Of a stretch of 64,000 bases of DNA, positions 17,400-26,054 are shown in pieces. The stretch lies in contig NZ_CP077769.1 in NCBI RefSeq assembly GCF_020386615.1, positions 6,931,501 to 6,995,500 of the forward strand. Reading direction: 5' to 3'. The stretch is from Chitinophaga pendula. GTDB lineage: Bacteria > Bacteroidota > Bacteroidia > Chitinophagales > Chitinophagaceae. A program made the position numbers and the translations under genes. The notes below the pieces were generated by a model. The model was given only the letters and a program-made list of their open reading frames with translations, had not been told where the DNA came from and ran no database searches. The number at the start of each line of letters is the position of its first letter. The first letter of the stretch is position 1.

Positions 17400-19415
17400 A
17401 TGAAAAGCTGGCTATTACTACTCCTTTTCCTGGGATGTTTTGTTGCCTGTCAAGAGCGAACTGACGAGCAATCTTTTATTGCTATTGAGGGAATCGACTC
17501 TACTATCCGGCCCGGCGATAATTTTTATAATTATGTCAATTTAAAATGGTACGATACTGCACAAATACCACCGAGCCAGTCTGGCGTAGGAGCCTACCGG
17601 TTTATGAACTATCTGCAACGTCTCAAGCTGCAGGGTATTCTTGACAGTGTATCAAAAAGTGATAATCCTGCTGGTAGCCTTCAACAGAAGATCGGTGACT
17701 TCTTTGCTTCCGGAATGGATACGAATGTTATCAATCACCGGGGTTTTGAGCCACTCAAGAATGGGTTGCAGCGGGTTGATGCTATCACTAGTGTTCCCGA
17801 TATGCTTCATTTCATAGCGGAAGAAGCTAAACTGTCAAACTTATCCCTTATCGATTTTCAAATTTCACCCGACCAGGATAACAGCAGCATGAATATGGGA
17901 CATATTTATCAAACTGGTATCGGCATGCCTGACAGAGATTATTACTTTAAGGCTGACACTTCTACCATTGCTATACAGCAAGCCTATAAAAAATACCTCG
18001 CAGATCTTTTTATGTTGACCGGGAGTGATGCGGCGTTAGCGCAAAAAAATGCAGCACTTGTTTACAATATCCAACAGCAACTCGCTTCGTCCCATAAAAC
18101 CAATGTTGAGTTGCGGGATATAAGAGGCAATTTCCATAAAGTCGCACTGGCGGACCTGAATAAGCAACAACCTAATATAGGTTGGCCGGCTTTCTTCCAG
18201 CATCTGGGAGCTACCATGGATTCGCTGGATATTGCCCAGCCAGGCTATTATGATAAATTAAATGTGCTTCTCAAATCTATTCCGCTCGGGGATTGGAAAA
18301 TATACCTGAAAGGAGCTTATATCAGTAATTATGCAGATTACCTTAGCCAGCCTTTCGTGAATTCATTATTTGCATATAATAAAGCGCTTACAGGGCAGGC
18401 GGTACAAAAAACACGCGGCGAGGTCCTGTCAAACGTGGTAGATACTTATCTGGGTCAGGCTTTGGGACAATTATATACGAAACTCTATTTTCCGGAGTCG
18501 GCCAAAACGCGGATGCTGGAGCTGGTGAATAACCTGCAGAAGGCGTTCTCTATCAGGGTAGACAAACTGGATTGGATGAGTGACAGTACTAAACAAAAAG
18601 CGAAGGAGAAATTATTTGCTATCACCAAAAAGATCGGTTATCCTGACAAGTGGCGCGAATACAACCATGTAAACATTGTACGGAATAAGTATTTTGAAAA
18701 TGTGGTATCAGCAGCTGCGAACAATTTCCAATATAACCTGGCCAAGCTGGGGAAGCCGGTTGATAAGACGGAGTGGTTCACTACACCTTCGACAGTTACT
18801 GCCTATAACAATCCTTCCGCTAACGAGATCGTTTTCCCAGCTGGTATTTTACAACCTCCCTACTTTGACAACAACGCTGACGATGCGCTCAACTATGGTG
18901 GTATTGGCATGGTGATCGGGCATGAAATGACGCATACATTTGACGATCAGGGGGCCCAATTTGACAAAGACGGTAATGTGAAAAGCTGGTGGACACCTGA
19001 AGACTATAAGAAGTTTAAGGCCAAAACACAACAGGTTATTGACCTGTACAGTACGTTCACGGTACTGGACAGCATGCAGGTAAAAGGTGCGCTTACAGTG
19101 GGAGAAAATACAGCGGATATCAGCGGGGTTGCCGTAGCATATGATGCTTTTAAGATGACCAAACAGGGGCAGGATACGACGAAGATCGGCGGCTTTACGC
19201 CCGATCAGCGATTCTTCTTTTCCATAGCCAGGATCTGGCGGGTGAAAATGAAAGACGAATACCTGCGGTACTGGATCAATAACGACCCCCATTCCCCACC
19301 CATGTGGCGTGTAAATGGTCCATTGATGAACACATCAGCTTTTTATACTGCGTTTAATGTGCGACCCGGAGAGCGGATGTTCCTGGACGAAAGTAAGCGG
19401 ATCAAGATATGGTGA
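17400..19415 (+). CDS. M13 family zinc metallopeptidase (neprilysin-like), lipoprotein
   Basis: 671 residues. The lipoprotein signal ends in GCFVAC, so it is anchored to a membrane facing the periplasm or surface. M13 hallmarks include the opening IDSTIRPGDNFYNYVNLKWYDT, the zinc site VIGHEMTHTFDD (H508, E509, H512) and the third-ligand motif ENTADISG. NEIVFPAGILQPPYF and the C-terminal NTSAFYTAFNVRPGERMF are also typical. Length is typical of PepO-type enzymes. It cleaves small to medium peptides. It stands alone, with 395 nonspecific bases on its right. Confidence 0.95.
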   Translation: MKSWLLLLLFLGCFVACQERTDEQSFIAIEGIDSTIRPGDNFYNYVNLKWYDTAQIPPSQSGVGAYRFMNYLQRLKLQGILDSVSKSDNPAGSLQQKIGDFFASGMDTNVINHRGFEPLKNGLQRVDAITSVPDMLHFIAEEAKLSNLSLIDFQISPDQDNSSMNMGHIYQTGIGMPDRDYYFKADTSTIAIQQAYKKYLADLFMLTGSDAALAQKNAALVYNIQQQLASSHKTNVELRDIRGNFHKVALADLNKQQPNIGWPAFFQHLGATMDSLDIAQPGYYDKLNVLLKSIPLGDWKIYLKGAYISNYADYLSQPFVNSLFAYNKALTGQAVQKTRGEVLSNVVDTYLGQALGQLYTKLYFPESAKTRMLELVNNLQKAFSIRVDKLDWMSDSTKQKAKEKLFAITKKIGYPDKWREYNHVNIVRNKYFENVVSAAANNFQYNLAKLGKPVDKTEWFTTPSTVTAYNNPSANEIVFPAGILQPPYFDNNADDALNYGGIGMVIGHEMTHTFDDQGAQFDKDGNVKSWWTPEDYKKFKAKTQQVIDLYSTFTVLDSMQVKGALTVGENTADISGVAVAYDAFKMTKQGQDTTKIGGFTPDQRFFFSIARIWRVKMKDEYLRYWINNDPHSPPMWRVNGPLMNTSAFYTAFNVRPGERMFLDESKRIKIW

Positions 19416-19672
19416 GTTGCGGAGGCTTTTGTTTTTGGTATTGCAGGGATCTATTGGTATGATCTCCAGTATGTCCACCGCTTAGGCGAGAAAATCGGCT
19501 GGCGGGGGGACTCCTGAGTTATTCGATCAGATAAAAAGGTTTACCAAAACATCACTACTTCGTCGCCTTCCCATAGGCCCGCCTGATAAGTGTTCGCGGT
19601 TGTATGCAATCCGGATATTTTGCTATCTGCGGATAGTTCTGGAAGTGCTGAGGCCTGTGTCAAAGATGCCGG
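19416..19672. other. Intergenic region with a possible gene remnant
   Basis: No intact gene. On the minus strand a 48-codon open stretch (about 19541-19687) has no usable start and ends in a coherent-looking tail NTYQAGLWEGDEVVMFW followed by a stop. It may be the C-terminal relic of a deleted gene, possibly PDZ-like (AGLWEGDEVV), but this is weak. Confidence 0.25.
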
Positions 19673-19704
19673 TTTGCTTACTGGCTATAAGCAACCTATC
19701 TTGG
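19673..19704 (+). promoter_or_regulatory. Promoter of the MBL-fold hydrolase gene
   Basis: TTTG (19673-19676), 20 bases, then TATCTTGG (19697-19704; one base off consensus). The start point would be near 19711, 40 bases before the ATG. Confidence 0.55.
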
Positions 19705-19750
19705 AGATAGCAGCTATAAAAGCACAGGCCCACGCATAACATTATCGCAA

Positions 19751-20887
19751 ATGAGACGACTACGCCGCATCGGAAAAATATTTATGATCACCACATCTTC
19801 GTTACTGGTATTATTCGGGATTGTTACATTTGCGTTTATGCAACACCCCAAATTTGGTAAAGCGCCGTCGGGGGAAAGGCTGGTGCGCATGGAGCAGTCG
19901 CCTAACTTTAAGAAAGGCAAGTTCCAGAACCTCTCTCCTACTCCCACATTTGCCGAAGGTTATACCTTCTGGGGAGAGATCTACAAACTTATGTTCCGCA
20001 AAGCGAATCCGAGGCGTTACCCTAAGGATCAGCTTCCTACTATGAAAGAAGATCTGCTGCATTTGCCGGCGGATACCAATGTGCTGGTATGGTTCGGACA
20101 TTCCTCCTATTTTATGCAGGTGAATGGCAGGACCTTCCTGATGGACCCTGTGTTTAGTGGAAATGCTTCTCCCATTCCTAATTCTGTAAAGGCATTCGAA
20201 GGTACCGATGTATATACGGTGGCTGATCTGCCGCCTGTAGACTATTTAATGATCTCTCATGACCACTATGACCACCTGGATTATGAAACGGTGATACAGT
20301 TGCGGGAGAAAGTGCGGTATGTAGTGTGCGGATTAGGTGTAGGCGCTCATTTTGAGCATTGGGGATATCCGAAAGAGAAGATCATTGAGAAGGACTGGCA
20401 TGAGCAGGTGGACCTGGGTAATGGTAGTATTATTTATACGCAGCCGGCCCGTCATAAGTCGGGCCGTGGCTTCAGCCAGAACAATACGCTTTGGATGTCT
20501 TATGTATTACAGTCGCCGGACTTCACTATTTATATGGGGGGAGATAGCGGGTACGACAAACATTTTGCTGCTATCGGGCAACAGTTTGGCCGTATTGACC
20601 TGGCTATACTGGAGAATGGGCAGTATGACCCCGCCTGGCACTACGTGCATACGTTGCCGGAAGAGGTGTTGATGGCGGCCCATGACCTGCAGGCGAAACG
20701 GTTATTGCCGGTACATTCTTCCAAGTTTGTATTGGCGAAACATTCCTGGGATGAACCGTTGAGTAAGCTGACTGCTTTGAACAAGGCTGGGGATCCGCTG
20801 TCGTTGGTAACGCCGGTGATAGGGCAGATTGTGTATCTGCAGGATACGACCCAGGTATTCGAGCCATGGTGGGAAGGGCTGCAATAG
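19751..20887 (+). CDS. MBL-fold metallo-hydrolase (NAPE-PLD/UlaG-like)
   Basis: 378 residues. One N-terminal membrane segment (about 8-32) anchors a metallo-beta-lactamase fold domain. The metal motif is H170-D-H172-Y-D174-H175 (SHDHYDHLDYE). FGHSSYFMQVNGRTFLMDPVF, QPARHKSGRG, YMGGDSGYDKHF and LPVHSSKF match the family that includes N-acyl-phosphatidylethanolamine phospholipase D and UlaG. The role is probably hydrolysis of a lipid or phosphate ester at the membrane; the substrate is unknown. It converges with the M19 peptidase gene only three bases away. Confidence 0.9.
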   Translation: MRRLRRIGKIFMITTSSLLVLFGIVTFAFMQHPKFGKAPSGERLVRMEQSPNFKKGKFQNLSPTPTFAEGYTFWGEIYKLMFRKANPRRYPKDQLPTMKEDLLHLPADTNVLVWFGHSSYFMQVNGRTFLMDPVFSGNASPIPNSVKAFEGTDVYTVADLPPVDYLMISHDHYDHLDYETVIQLREKVRYVVCGLGVGAHFEHWGYPKEKIIEKDWHEQVDLGNGSIIYTQPARHKSGRGFSQNNTLWMSYVLQSPDFTIYMGGDSGYDKHFAAIGQQFGRIDLAILENGQYDPAWHYVHTLPEEVLMAAHDLQAKRLLPVHSSKFVLAKHSWDEPLSKLTALNKAGDPLSLVTPVIGQIVYLQDTTQVFEPWWEGLQ

Positions 20888-20890
20888 GCT

Positions 20891-22039
20891 TTATCTGCCT
20901 GTATTAGCGGCTAATACCCGCAGGAAGTTGCCACCCATTATCTTACTGATATCTGCTTCTTTATACCCTATTTTACGCAATTCTACCGCTATTTTAGGAT
21001 AGTCGCTGACGGAGTCCAGTCCGAGTGGGAATGACTCTGAGCCATCAAAATCGGAGCCGATGCCTACGTGGTCAGCTCCGATCAGTTTGACGATATGATC
21101 GATATGTTTGATCAGCAAGCTGAGCGGGGGGCGGAACTTGTTGACTTCTGCTTTATATATTTCATTCAATTTCATGGGGGCATATTCGCCGTACAGGCGA
21201 TGCAGGGAGTCTACTTCTGCTTTATGTTGCTGCATAAATGCCTGTTGTTTGCCATTGTAGGAGGGGTCGATGAACCCGCTGTAAAAATTCACGAACACTA
21301 CTCCACCGTTTTTAGCCAATGCTTTGAGTTGATCATCTTTGAGATTACGCCGGTTGGGGCAGATCGCGTATGCGCTGCTATGTGATGCGATGACAGGTTT
21401 TGTTGTAGTTGCCAGCACATCGTAGAAGGTAGCTTCTCCTACATGGGATATGTCTACCATTACGCCGAGGGTGTTCAGGCGGGTAACGATCTCTTTGCCT
21501 TTGGCGGTGAGGCCAGCCTGTCTGAGGGTAGTCTTGCGGGCTGTTTCATCGCGGGCTGAGCTGGCCCAGGGGGTGCTGTTGTTCCAGGTGAGGGTAAGAT
21601 ATCGCATGCCTCGTTTGGCCAGGCTATCGAGCTTTTCGACACTATCTTCTATCATGTGGCCGCCTTCTACTCCTATCAGGGCGGCGAGGCGATGTTGCTG
21701 ACAGGCTTGTTTGAGTTCTGCTGCGTTCCTGACCAGTGTTATCTTGTTGGGATAACGTTTGATGAGGGCGTAGAGTGAGTCGATCTCCCGGTTGGCCCTG
21801 GCGAAAGCTTTCCCTTTACCAAAGGATTCGTCGCACCAGATAGAGAATACCTGGGCATTGAGACCACCTTTGGCTGCTCTTACGAGGTCGAAGTTGCCTT
21901 TGGCCTGTAGTTTTCCGAGATCGGCTTTAGTAAGTAGCTGGGAGGACAATACATCATTGTGTGTATCGACCAGCAGGTATTGTTGGGCGTTGGTGGTGGT
22001 GACCAGCAGCAGGAGTAGTGGGAGTAGCAGGTATTTCAT
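20891..22039 (-). CDS. Membrane dipeptidase (peptidase M19)
   Basis: 382 residues with a signal peptide ending TTTNAQ. Renal-dipeptidase-type metal ligands are visible: DTHNDVLS (H and D), the bridging glutamate in GVEGGHMIEDS, VDISHVGEATF, ASHSSAYAICPNRRNLKDD and the catalytic-region aspartate in GIGSDFDGSESFP. It should hydrolyse dipeptides, including those with a D-residue, in the periplasm, perhaps in peptidoglycan turnover. Length agrees with the family. Confidence 0.95.
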   Translation of the reverse strand: MKYLLLPLLLLLVTTTNAQQYLLVDTHNDVLSSQLLTKADLGKLQAKGNFDLVRAAKGGLNAQVFSIWCDESFGKGKAFARANREIDSLYALIKRYPNKITLVRNAAELKQACQQHRLAALIGVEGGHMIEDSVEKLDSLAKRGMRYLTLTWNNSTPWASSARDETARKTTLRQAGLTAKGKEIVTRLNTLGVMVDISHVGEATFYDVLATTTKPVIASHSSAYAICPNRRNLKDDQLKALAKNGGVVFVNFYSGFIDPSYNGKQQAFMQQHKAEVDSLHRLYGEYAPMKLNEIYKAEVNKFRPPLSLLIKHIDHIVKLIGADHVGIGSDFDGSESFPLGLDSVSDYPKIAVELRKIGYKEADISKIMGGNFLRVLAANTGR

Positions 22040-22105
22040 GTGCTTATCCAGGTTATCTTTTTTACTTACTCCAAGGTACTGTTTTTTATGTGGTACCGGA
22101 AGGGA

Positions 22106-22480
22106 TCAGGCGTCCAGGTTAAAGGTGCCTACTTCTATCATGATCTTATCGATGTTAAAATAGAAACCGAAGCTCTTACGCATGCGCTGTGGTTCCTGGT
22201 CTAATGTGATACCCCCTGCTTTCAGGTTGTTGTGCAGGTCGATGACCTGTTGCATGCTATCGAGCATAAATCCTGCATGGAATACATCGGGATAGCCGGT
22301 GTTGCCGTTTTCATTCATTTTTTCGGACATAAGTACGAGGAGGAATCCGTCTGCGTTGTCCAGTATGGACAAGGAATCATTAGGTTTCTTATCGAGTCTT
22401 CTGAACTCGAAATAGGTTTCGAAGAAACGGGCGGCAGCGTCTACGTTTGTGACGGTGAAGTTGAGGTGATTAATTGTCAT
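22106..22480 (-). CDS. VOC (glyoxalase/bleomycin-resistance fold) protein
   Basis: 124 residues comprising a single VOC domain: INHLNFTVTNVDAAARFFETYFEF at the N-terminus and a C-terminal FYFNIDKIMIEVGTFN strand. A metal-binding His is likely near residue 4 and acidic residues near the end. Members include dioxygenases, glyoxalases and antibiotic-binding proteins; which applies here is unknown. Its promoter region carries an operator identical in arms to that of the adjacent TetR gene, so it is probably that regulator's target and may serve in detoxification. Confidence 0.85.
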   Translation of the reverse strand: MTINHLNFTVTNVDAAARFFETYFEFRRLDKKPNDSLSILDNADGFLLVLMSEKMNENGNTGYPDVFHAGFMLDSMQQVIDLHNNLKAGGITLDQEPQRMRKSFGFYFNIDKIMIEVGTFNLDA

Positions 22481-22506
22481 AGTCTTATTATTTAGTCATT
22501 TATATT

Positions 22507-22526
22507 AATCGAATGTTCGTTCGATT
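22507..22526. promoter_or_regulatory. TetR operator copy ahead of the VOC gene
   Basis: AATCGAA-TGTTCG-TTCGATT, a perfect 7+7 inverted repeat with a six-base centre, lies 27 bases before the VOC start codon. It differs in one central base from the copy at 23147-23166. Confidence 0.8.
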
Positions 22527-22542
22527 TAAGGGCAAAAAAATA

Positions 22543-23130
22543 TTAGATTTTAAGGGAGCGGATCACTACGTCAAATGTTTGTTTCATTTTCTGTTCGCTA
22601 AGCGTGAAGGGTTTGTCGTTCATACTGCTTTTATCCAGGTGGAATTTGATTAGTATATAGAAGGCGCCGTATGCGACTGCCCAGAATATTTCCATGGGGA
22701 GGGTGATGATCTCTTTTTTATCCATGGCATGTTGTACGAACTTGTTCATCGCGTCTTTGAAGCGGCTCATGGCCGGTTCCTGGTGGCGGATCAGCGGGGA
22801 GTAGCGAAATTGTTCGAAGAAGTGGTAGGCTACCGGGTCTTTTTTGATGTTGCGGTAGCGGTTTTTCCACTGTGTCCAGAGGAAGGCTTCGAAGGTCATT
22901 TCGTCTTTGTAGCCGATCAACGCGTCTTTTTCAAACTGTTGTTCGACGCCCAGGTAGAGTTTATTGACCAGGTCTTCCCTGCTGTCGAAGTAGGTGTATA
23001 TGGTAGAGGGCGATATGTTGGCGGCCCTGGCCAGTTTTTGCATACTGAGGCCATCAAAGCCTTCTTGTACGATCATTTCGATCGCTTTTTGCCGGATTGT
23101 TCCTTCTTTATTGTCGTCTTTATGTCTCAT
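22543..23130 (-). CDS. TetR/AcrR family repressor
   Basis: 195 residues. The N-terminal helix-turn-helix (about 12-58) reads RQKAIEMIVQEGFDGLSMQK, then LARAANISPSTIYTYFDSREDLVNKLY, a textbook TetR domain. The C-terminal ligand domain is not assignable to a subfamily. Its own promoter holds an operator directly abutting a TATCTTTG -7 box, and the downstream VOC gene has the same operator. Autorepression plus control of the VOC gene by one inducer is the simplest reading. Confidence 0.93.
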   Translation of the reverse strand: MRHKDDNKEGTIRQKAIEMIVQEGFDGLSMQKLARAANISPSTIYTYFDSREDLVNKLYLGVEQQFEKDALIGYKDEMTFEAFLWTQWKNRYRNIKKDPVAYHFFEQFRYSPLIRHQEPAMSRFKDAMNKFVQHAMDKKEIITLPMEIFWAVAYGAFYILIKFHLDKSSMNDKPFTLSEQKMKQTFDVVIRSLKI

Positions 23131-23146
23131 GTGCCCGGCAAAGATA

Positions 23147-23166
23147 ATCGAATATTCGTTCGATTA
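23147..23166. promoter_or_regulatory. TetR autoregulatory operator
   Basis: AATCGAA-TATTCG-TTCGATT lies 17-36 bases upstream of the TetR start codon. Read leftward it runs straight into TATCTTTG, so a bound dimer would cover the promoter. Confidence 0.85.
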
Positions 23167-23192
23167 AAAACAAATATTCCTTTGATTATTTG

Positions 23193-24224
23193 TTATCCTT
23201 CTGATCCCAGTACTTCGGATAATGCATTGGCCAGTGCGGGGCGGCGGTGGTATTTCTGTATGAGGTGTTGTAGCAGGCGGATCAGTTCGGAATGAGCTTC
23301 GGGCATGGATTGCAGTAGTTGTCTGAAGATGCCTGCCAGTAGTATGAACTGTATGCGATTGCCGGAGCGGTCGCCCATACGTTCGAGGGCGGGGAGGTAT
23401 ATGGCCAGTAGTTCGGCGGGATAATGTGGCAGGAGGTGATGGTGATAAGGCATGATGAGCTGGATGTCGGTTTCTTCTTGTACGAGGGCCAGTAGTTTGT
23501 GCCAGTATTGCTCTTCGATGTAGACGGGTGCCAGTTGTTCGAGCATCCAGGTATGCGGGGTGGACCATACCTGGCCTTTTTGTTGTGTGTGCGTGTTGTT
23601 GATCTGGGCTGTGATCTCCTCGATCCGGGAGGAGATAACGGTGGTCCAGGTGTCGGGATCGTAGGTTTGTTTCCATCGGCGGTACCAGGTGGTGTTGAAG
23701 GTCGGGTGGAAGGCGAATTGCTTAGCATATTGCCTAACGGTGGGGAGGTCGTTGGTAGCGGAGGCTAGTTCGAGGAGGAGGAGTTGCCATTTGTGTAATA
23801 ATCCTGGGCGGTCGGCGGCGTTGGCGTTGTTGAGGCCTTCGTGGATGAGTTGGCGGGCGGTATGGAGATCCCCGGTGGTCAGTGCCTGCCGGGCTGCTAC
23901 CAGTAGGCCGCTGGGGGATGTGGCCGGAGGGTTGGAGGCGGGGATACGGGGGGTACGTTGAAAGTGGTGTCGCAGTGCGAACCAGGTAGCTACGATATGT
24001 TTGCACGGAGTGCTGTTGTCCGGGCAATCGCAGGTAGCATCGATGATCTCTTGTTGATGGAGTATGACCTTAACGGTATAGGTAGTGGTGCCGTTGACGA
24101 ATGCCTGCCATTCGTTGTCGTTGAGGGCTTGTAGTGCTGTAACGGTCCCGTTGCTATAGGCTTCTCTGCCCCTGGTGAGGATGCTGTTGGTGGTGATGGC
24201 GTCGAAATTGTCCAGTGTGCGCAT
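23193..24224 (-). CDS. SWIM zinc finger protein
   Basis: 343 residues. The SWIM motif CDCPDNSTPCKHIVATW (C65, C67, C74, H76) follows an N-terminal strand region. The rest is helical, TPR- or HEAT-like, with Ala/Leu-rich repeats from about 110 to the end, and no enzymatic motif. SWIM proteins bind DNA or proteins; bacterial ones often sit near MoxR/VWA or SNF2 genes, which are absent here. It is the last gene of the GNAT-M48-ThiF-methyltransferase-SWIM series, 31 bases after the methyltransferase gene. Function is unknown. Confidence 0.8.
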   Translation of the reverse strand: MRTLDNFDAITTNSILTRGREAYSNGTVTALQALNDNEWQAFVNGTTTYTVKVILHQQEIIDATCDCPDNSTPCKHIVATWFALRHHFQRTPRIPASNPPATSPSGLLVAARQALTTGDLHTARQLIHEGLNNANAADRPGLLHKWQLLLLELASATNDLPTVRQYAKQFAFHPTFNTTWYRRWKQTYDPDTWTTVISSRIEEITAQINNTHTQQKGQVWSTPHTWMLEQLAPVYIEEQYWHKLLALVQEETDIQLIMPYHHHLLPHYPAELLAIYLPALERMGDRSGNRIQFILLAGIFRQLLQSMPEAHSELIRLLQHLIQKYHRRPALANALSEVLGSEG

Positions 24225-24255
24225 ATCGGTAGTGGATGGGAGGTGAGGATGGTGA

Positions 24256-24912
24256 TTATATTTCGAGTACGCCGCCTTTGAGGTGGACGAGTTTTACGAA
24301 GTGCTCTGATTCACGGAAGCCGGTGTCCAGCCATAGTTGTTTACACTGTGGGTTGGCATATAGTACTTTGAGTGGTCTCTTTTTCCGGCGGAGGCTTTCC
24401 ATTACTTTTTCGATGAAGATCTTCATGATGGTTTCGTCGAAAGGATTGAACAGGAATATGACGCCTATATTGTCCGGGAGGTCGAACACGCGGGCATCAG
24501 CCTGGATGACGGAGATGTGGGTACCCGGATGGCGTTGTTTCAGTGCATCGCAGACGGGTTGGGCGAGGCGACAGAGTTTTGGTGAGTACTCTATGCCGAT
24601 AACCTGTGGAAAGCCATAAGCAGCGGCGATGGCCAATACGCGGCCTTTGCCGCAGCCGATATCTATAAAGGCGGTGTTGCGGTCGGCAGGTGTGAGCCGA
24701 TCGAACAGCCAGGTGGCGGTATAGTAGTTGATCGGTTCGTACATGCTGACATGTTCGATATCTTCTTTAGGGATATCGCCGGTGAGGTTATCGGTACCGA
24801 TGGTACGGATACCGTATTTTCTTTCACCTTTTATTTCGTGCCGGACGATAAATAGTGCCAGCGCGACGCCCCAATGCCAGCTTACATAGAGGAAATAGAG
24901 CAGGTATCGCAT
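24256..24912 (-). CDS. Class I SAM-dependent methyltransferase
   Basis: About 218 residues from the ATG at 24912. An upstream ATG at 24975 would overlap the ThiF-like gene by 40 bases and adds no conserved sequence. Motif I is FIDIGCGKGRVLAIAAAYGF, followed by VIGIEYSPKLCRLAQP and SVIQADARVF. An N-terminal hydrophobic stretch (YLLYFLYVSWHWGVALALFIV) suggests membrane association. The substrate is unknown. Its order in the run (after a ThiF-rhodanese protein, before SWIM) does not point to a pathway. Confidence 0.85.
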   Translation of the reverse strand: MRYLLYFLYVSWHWGVALALFIVRHEIKGERKYGIRTIGTDNLTGDIPKEDIEHVSMYEPINYYTATWLFDRLTPADRNTAFIDIGCGKGRVLAIAAAYGFPQVIGIEYSPKLCRLAQPVCDALKQRHPGTHISVIQADARVFDLPDNIGVIFLFNPFDETIMKIFIEKVMESLRRKKRPLKVLYANPQCKQLWLDTGFRESEHFVKLVHLKGGVLEI

Positions 24913-24935
24913 TCTCGGAGTAGCTATTGAAAGGA

Positions 24936-26021
24936 TCAGTATTGCATCATTTCGTTGTCGATCTTCACGGACCACGCATGTATGCCACCTTCTACATTAT
25001 ATACGTTGCGGAAGCCGGCGGCTACGAGTTGTTGGCCTATCATACGGCTGCGCATTCCATGATGGCATAGTACGGCTATACGCTGTTGTGGTTGCCATTG
25101 GTGCATGACGGCTGCTACCTGGCGCATGGGGATGTGTATAGCTTGCGGGATGTGGCAGATATCCCATTCGTGGTCTTCTCTTACATCGATCAGTTGTACG
25201 CCGGTATTATTGTTCAGCCATTGTTGCAGTTGTTCTACTTCTATGCTTTGGAGTACGCCGGTATTGCATACGCTTTGGGCATAGTCTTCCTGCAGGGAGG
25301 TGATGTTGTGATTGCCAGGTACGGGAGAGAACCGGAATATCTGTTGCTGGTTATCCAGTATGTTGATAGAAAGGAGTTGTCCGGCCAGCGGGGTGCCTGT
25401 TTTGGAGAGTACTTTTACGACTTCGTTGGCCATATGGCAGCCTATGATGCCTGGCAGTACGCCTAATACGCCCAGTTCATTGCAATCGGGGGCTTCTCCT
25501 GCTCCCGGTGGTTCGGGGAAGAGGCAGCGATAGGTGGCACTCCCTTCGTGGTTGAATACGCTTACCTGGCCATTGAACTGTTGGATGGCGCCATAGACGA
25601 GAGGTTTGTTGAGTATCACGCAGGCGTCGTTGATGAGATAGCGGGAGCCGAAGTTGTCGGTGCAATCGACTATTACATCATATGCGGCGAGGATATCCAG
25701 TGCATTATCGGTATCGAGATAGGTATCGTATAGTTCGAGTTGTACGTCGGGATTGAGTTGTTGGAGTTTTGCGGCGGCGGTATGTAGTTTGGGTCGTCCT
25801 TGTTCGGCGGTGGTATATAGTACTTGCCGGTGTAGGTTGGTGATGGATATGTCATCATGTTCTACGATGCCCAGTTTGCCGATGCCCATGGCGCAGAGGT
25901 ATTGTAATACGGGTACGCCCAGTCCTCCTGCTCCTATTATCAATGCGCTACTTTGCAGCAGCAGTTGTTGTTTAGCCATTCCGAATCCTTCGAGCCGGAT
26001 CTGTCGGTCATATCGTTGCAT
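24936..26021 (-). CDS. ThiF/MoeB-type adenylyltransferase fused to rhodanese
   Basis: 361 residues. The E1-like domain (1 to about 245) opens YDRQIRLEGFG and has the nucleotide loop GAGGLG at 30-35 and a conserved DCTDNFGSRYLIND segment. C180 in DCNELGVLG is the conserved position. The C-terminal rhodanese domain (about 265-361) has IDVREDHEW and the active-site loop LCHHGMRS with C319. It should activate a ubiquitin-like sulfur carrier for thiamine, molybdopterin or thio-modification. Unusually, the four-Cys zinc site of MoeB/ThiF is broken: only C166 of TYRC remains, and the second CxxC is PVPGNHN. Confidence 0.9.
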   Translation of the reverse strand: MQRYDRQIRLEGFGMAKQQLLLQSSALIIGAGGLGVPVLQYLCAMGIGKLGIVEHDDISITNLHRQVLYTTAEQGRPKLHTAAAKLQQLNPDVQLELYDTYLDTDNALDILAAYDVIVDCTDNFGSRYLINDACVILNKPLVYGAIQQFNGQVSVFNHEGSATYRCLFPEPPGAGEAPDCNELGVLGVLPGIIGCHMANEVVKVLSKTGTPLAGQLLSINILDNQQQIFRFSPVPGNHNITSLQEDYAQSVCNTGVLQSIEVEQLQQWLNNNTGVQLIDVREDHEWDICHIPQAIHIPMRQVAAVMHQWQPQQRIAVLCHHGMRSRMIGQQLVAAGFRNVYNVEGGIHAWSVKIDNEMMQY

Positions 26022-26054
26022 GCTCCTTCGTTTTTGGATACTAAAGGTACTTAA

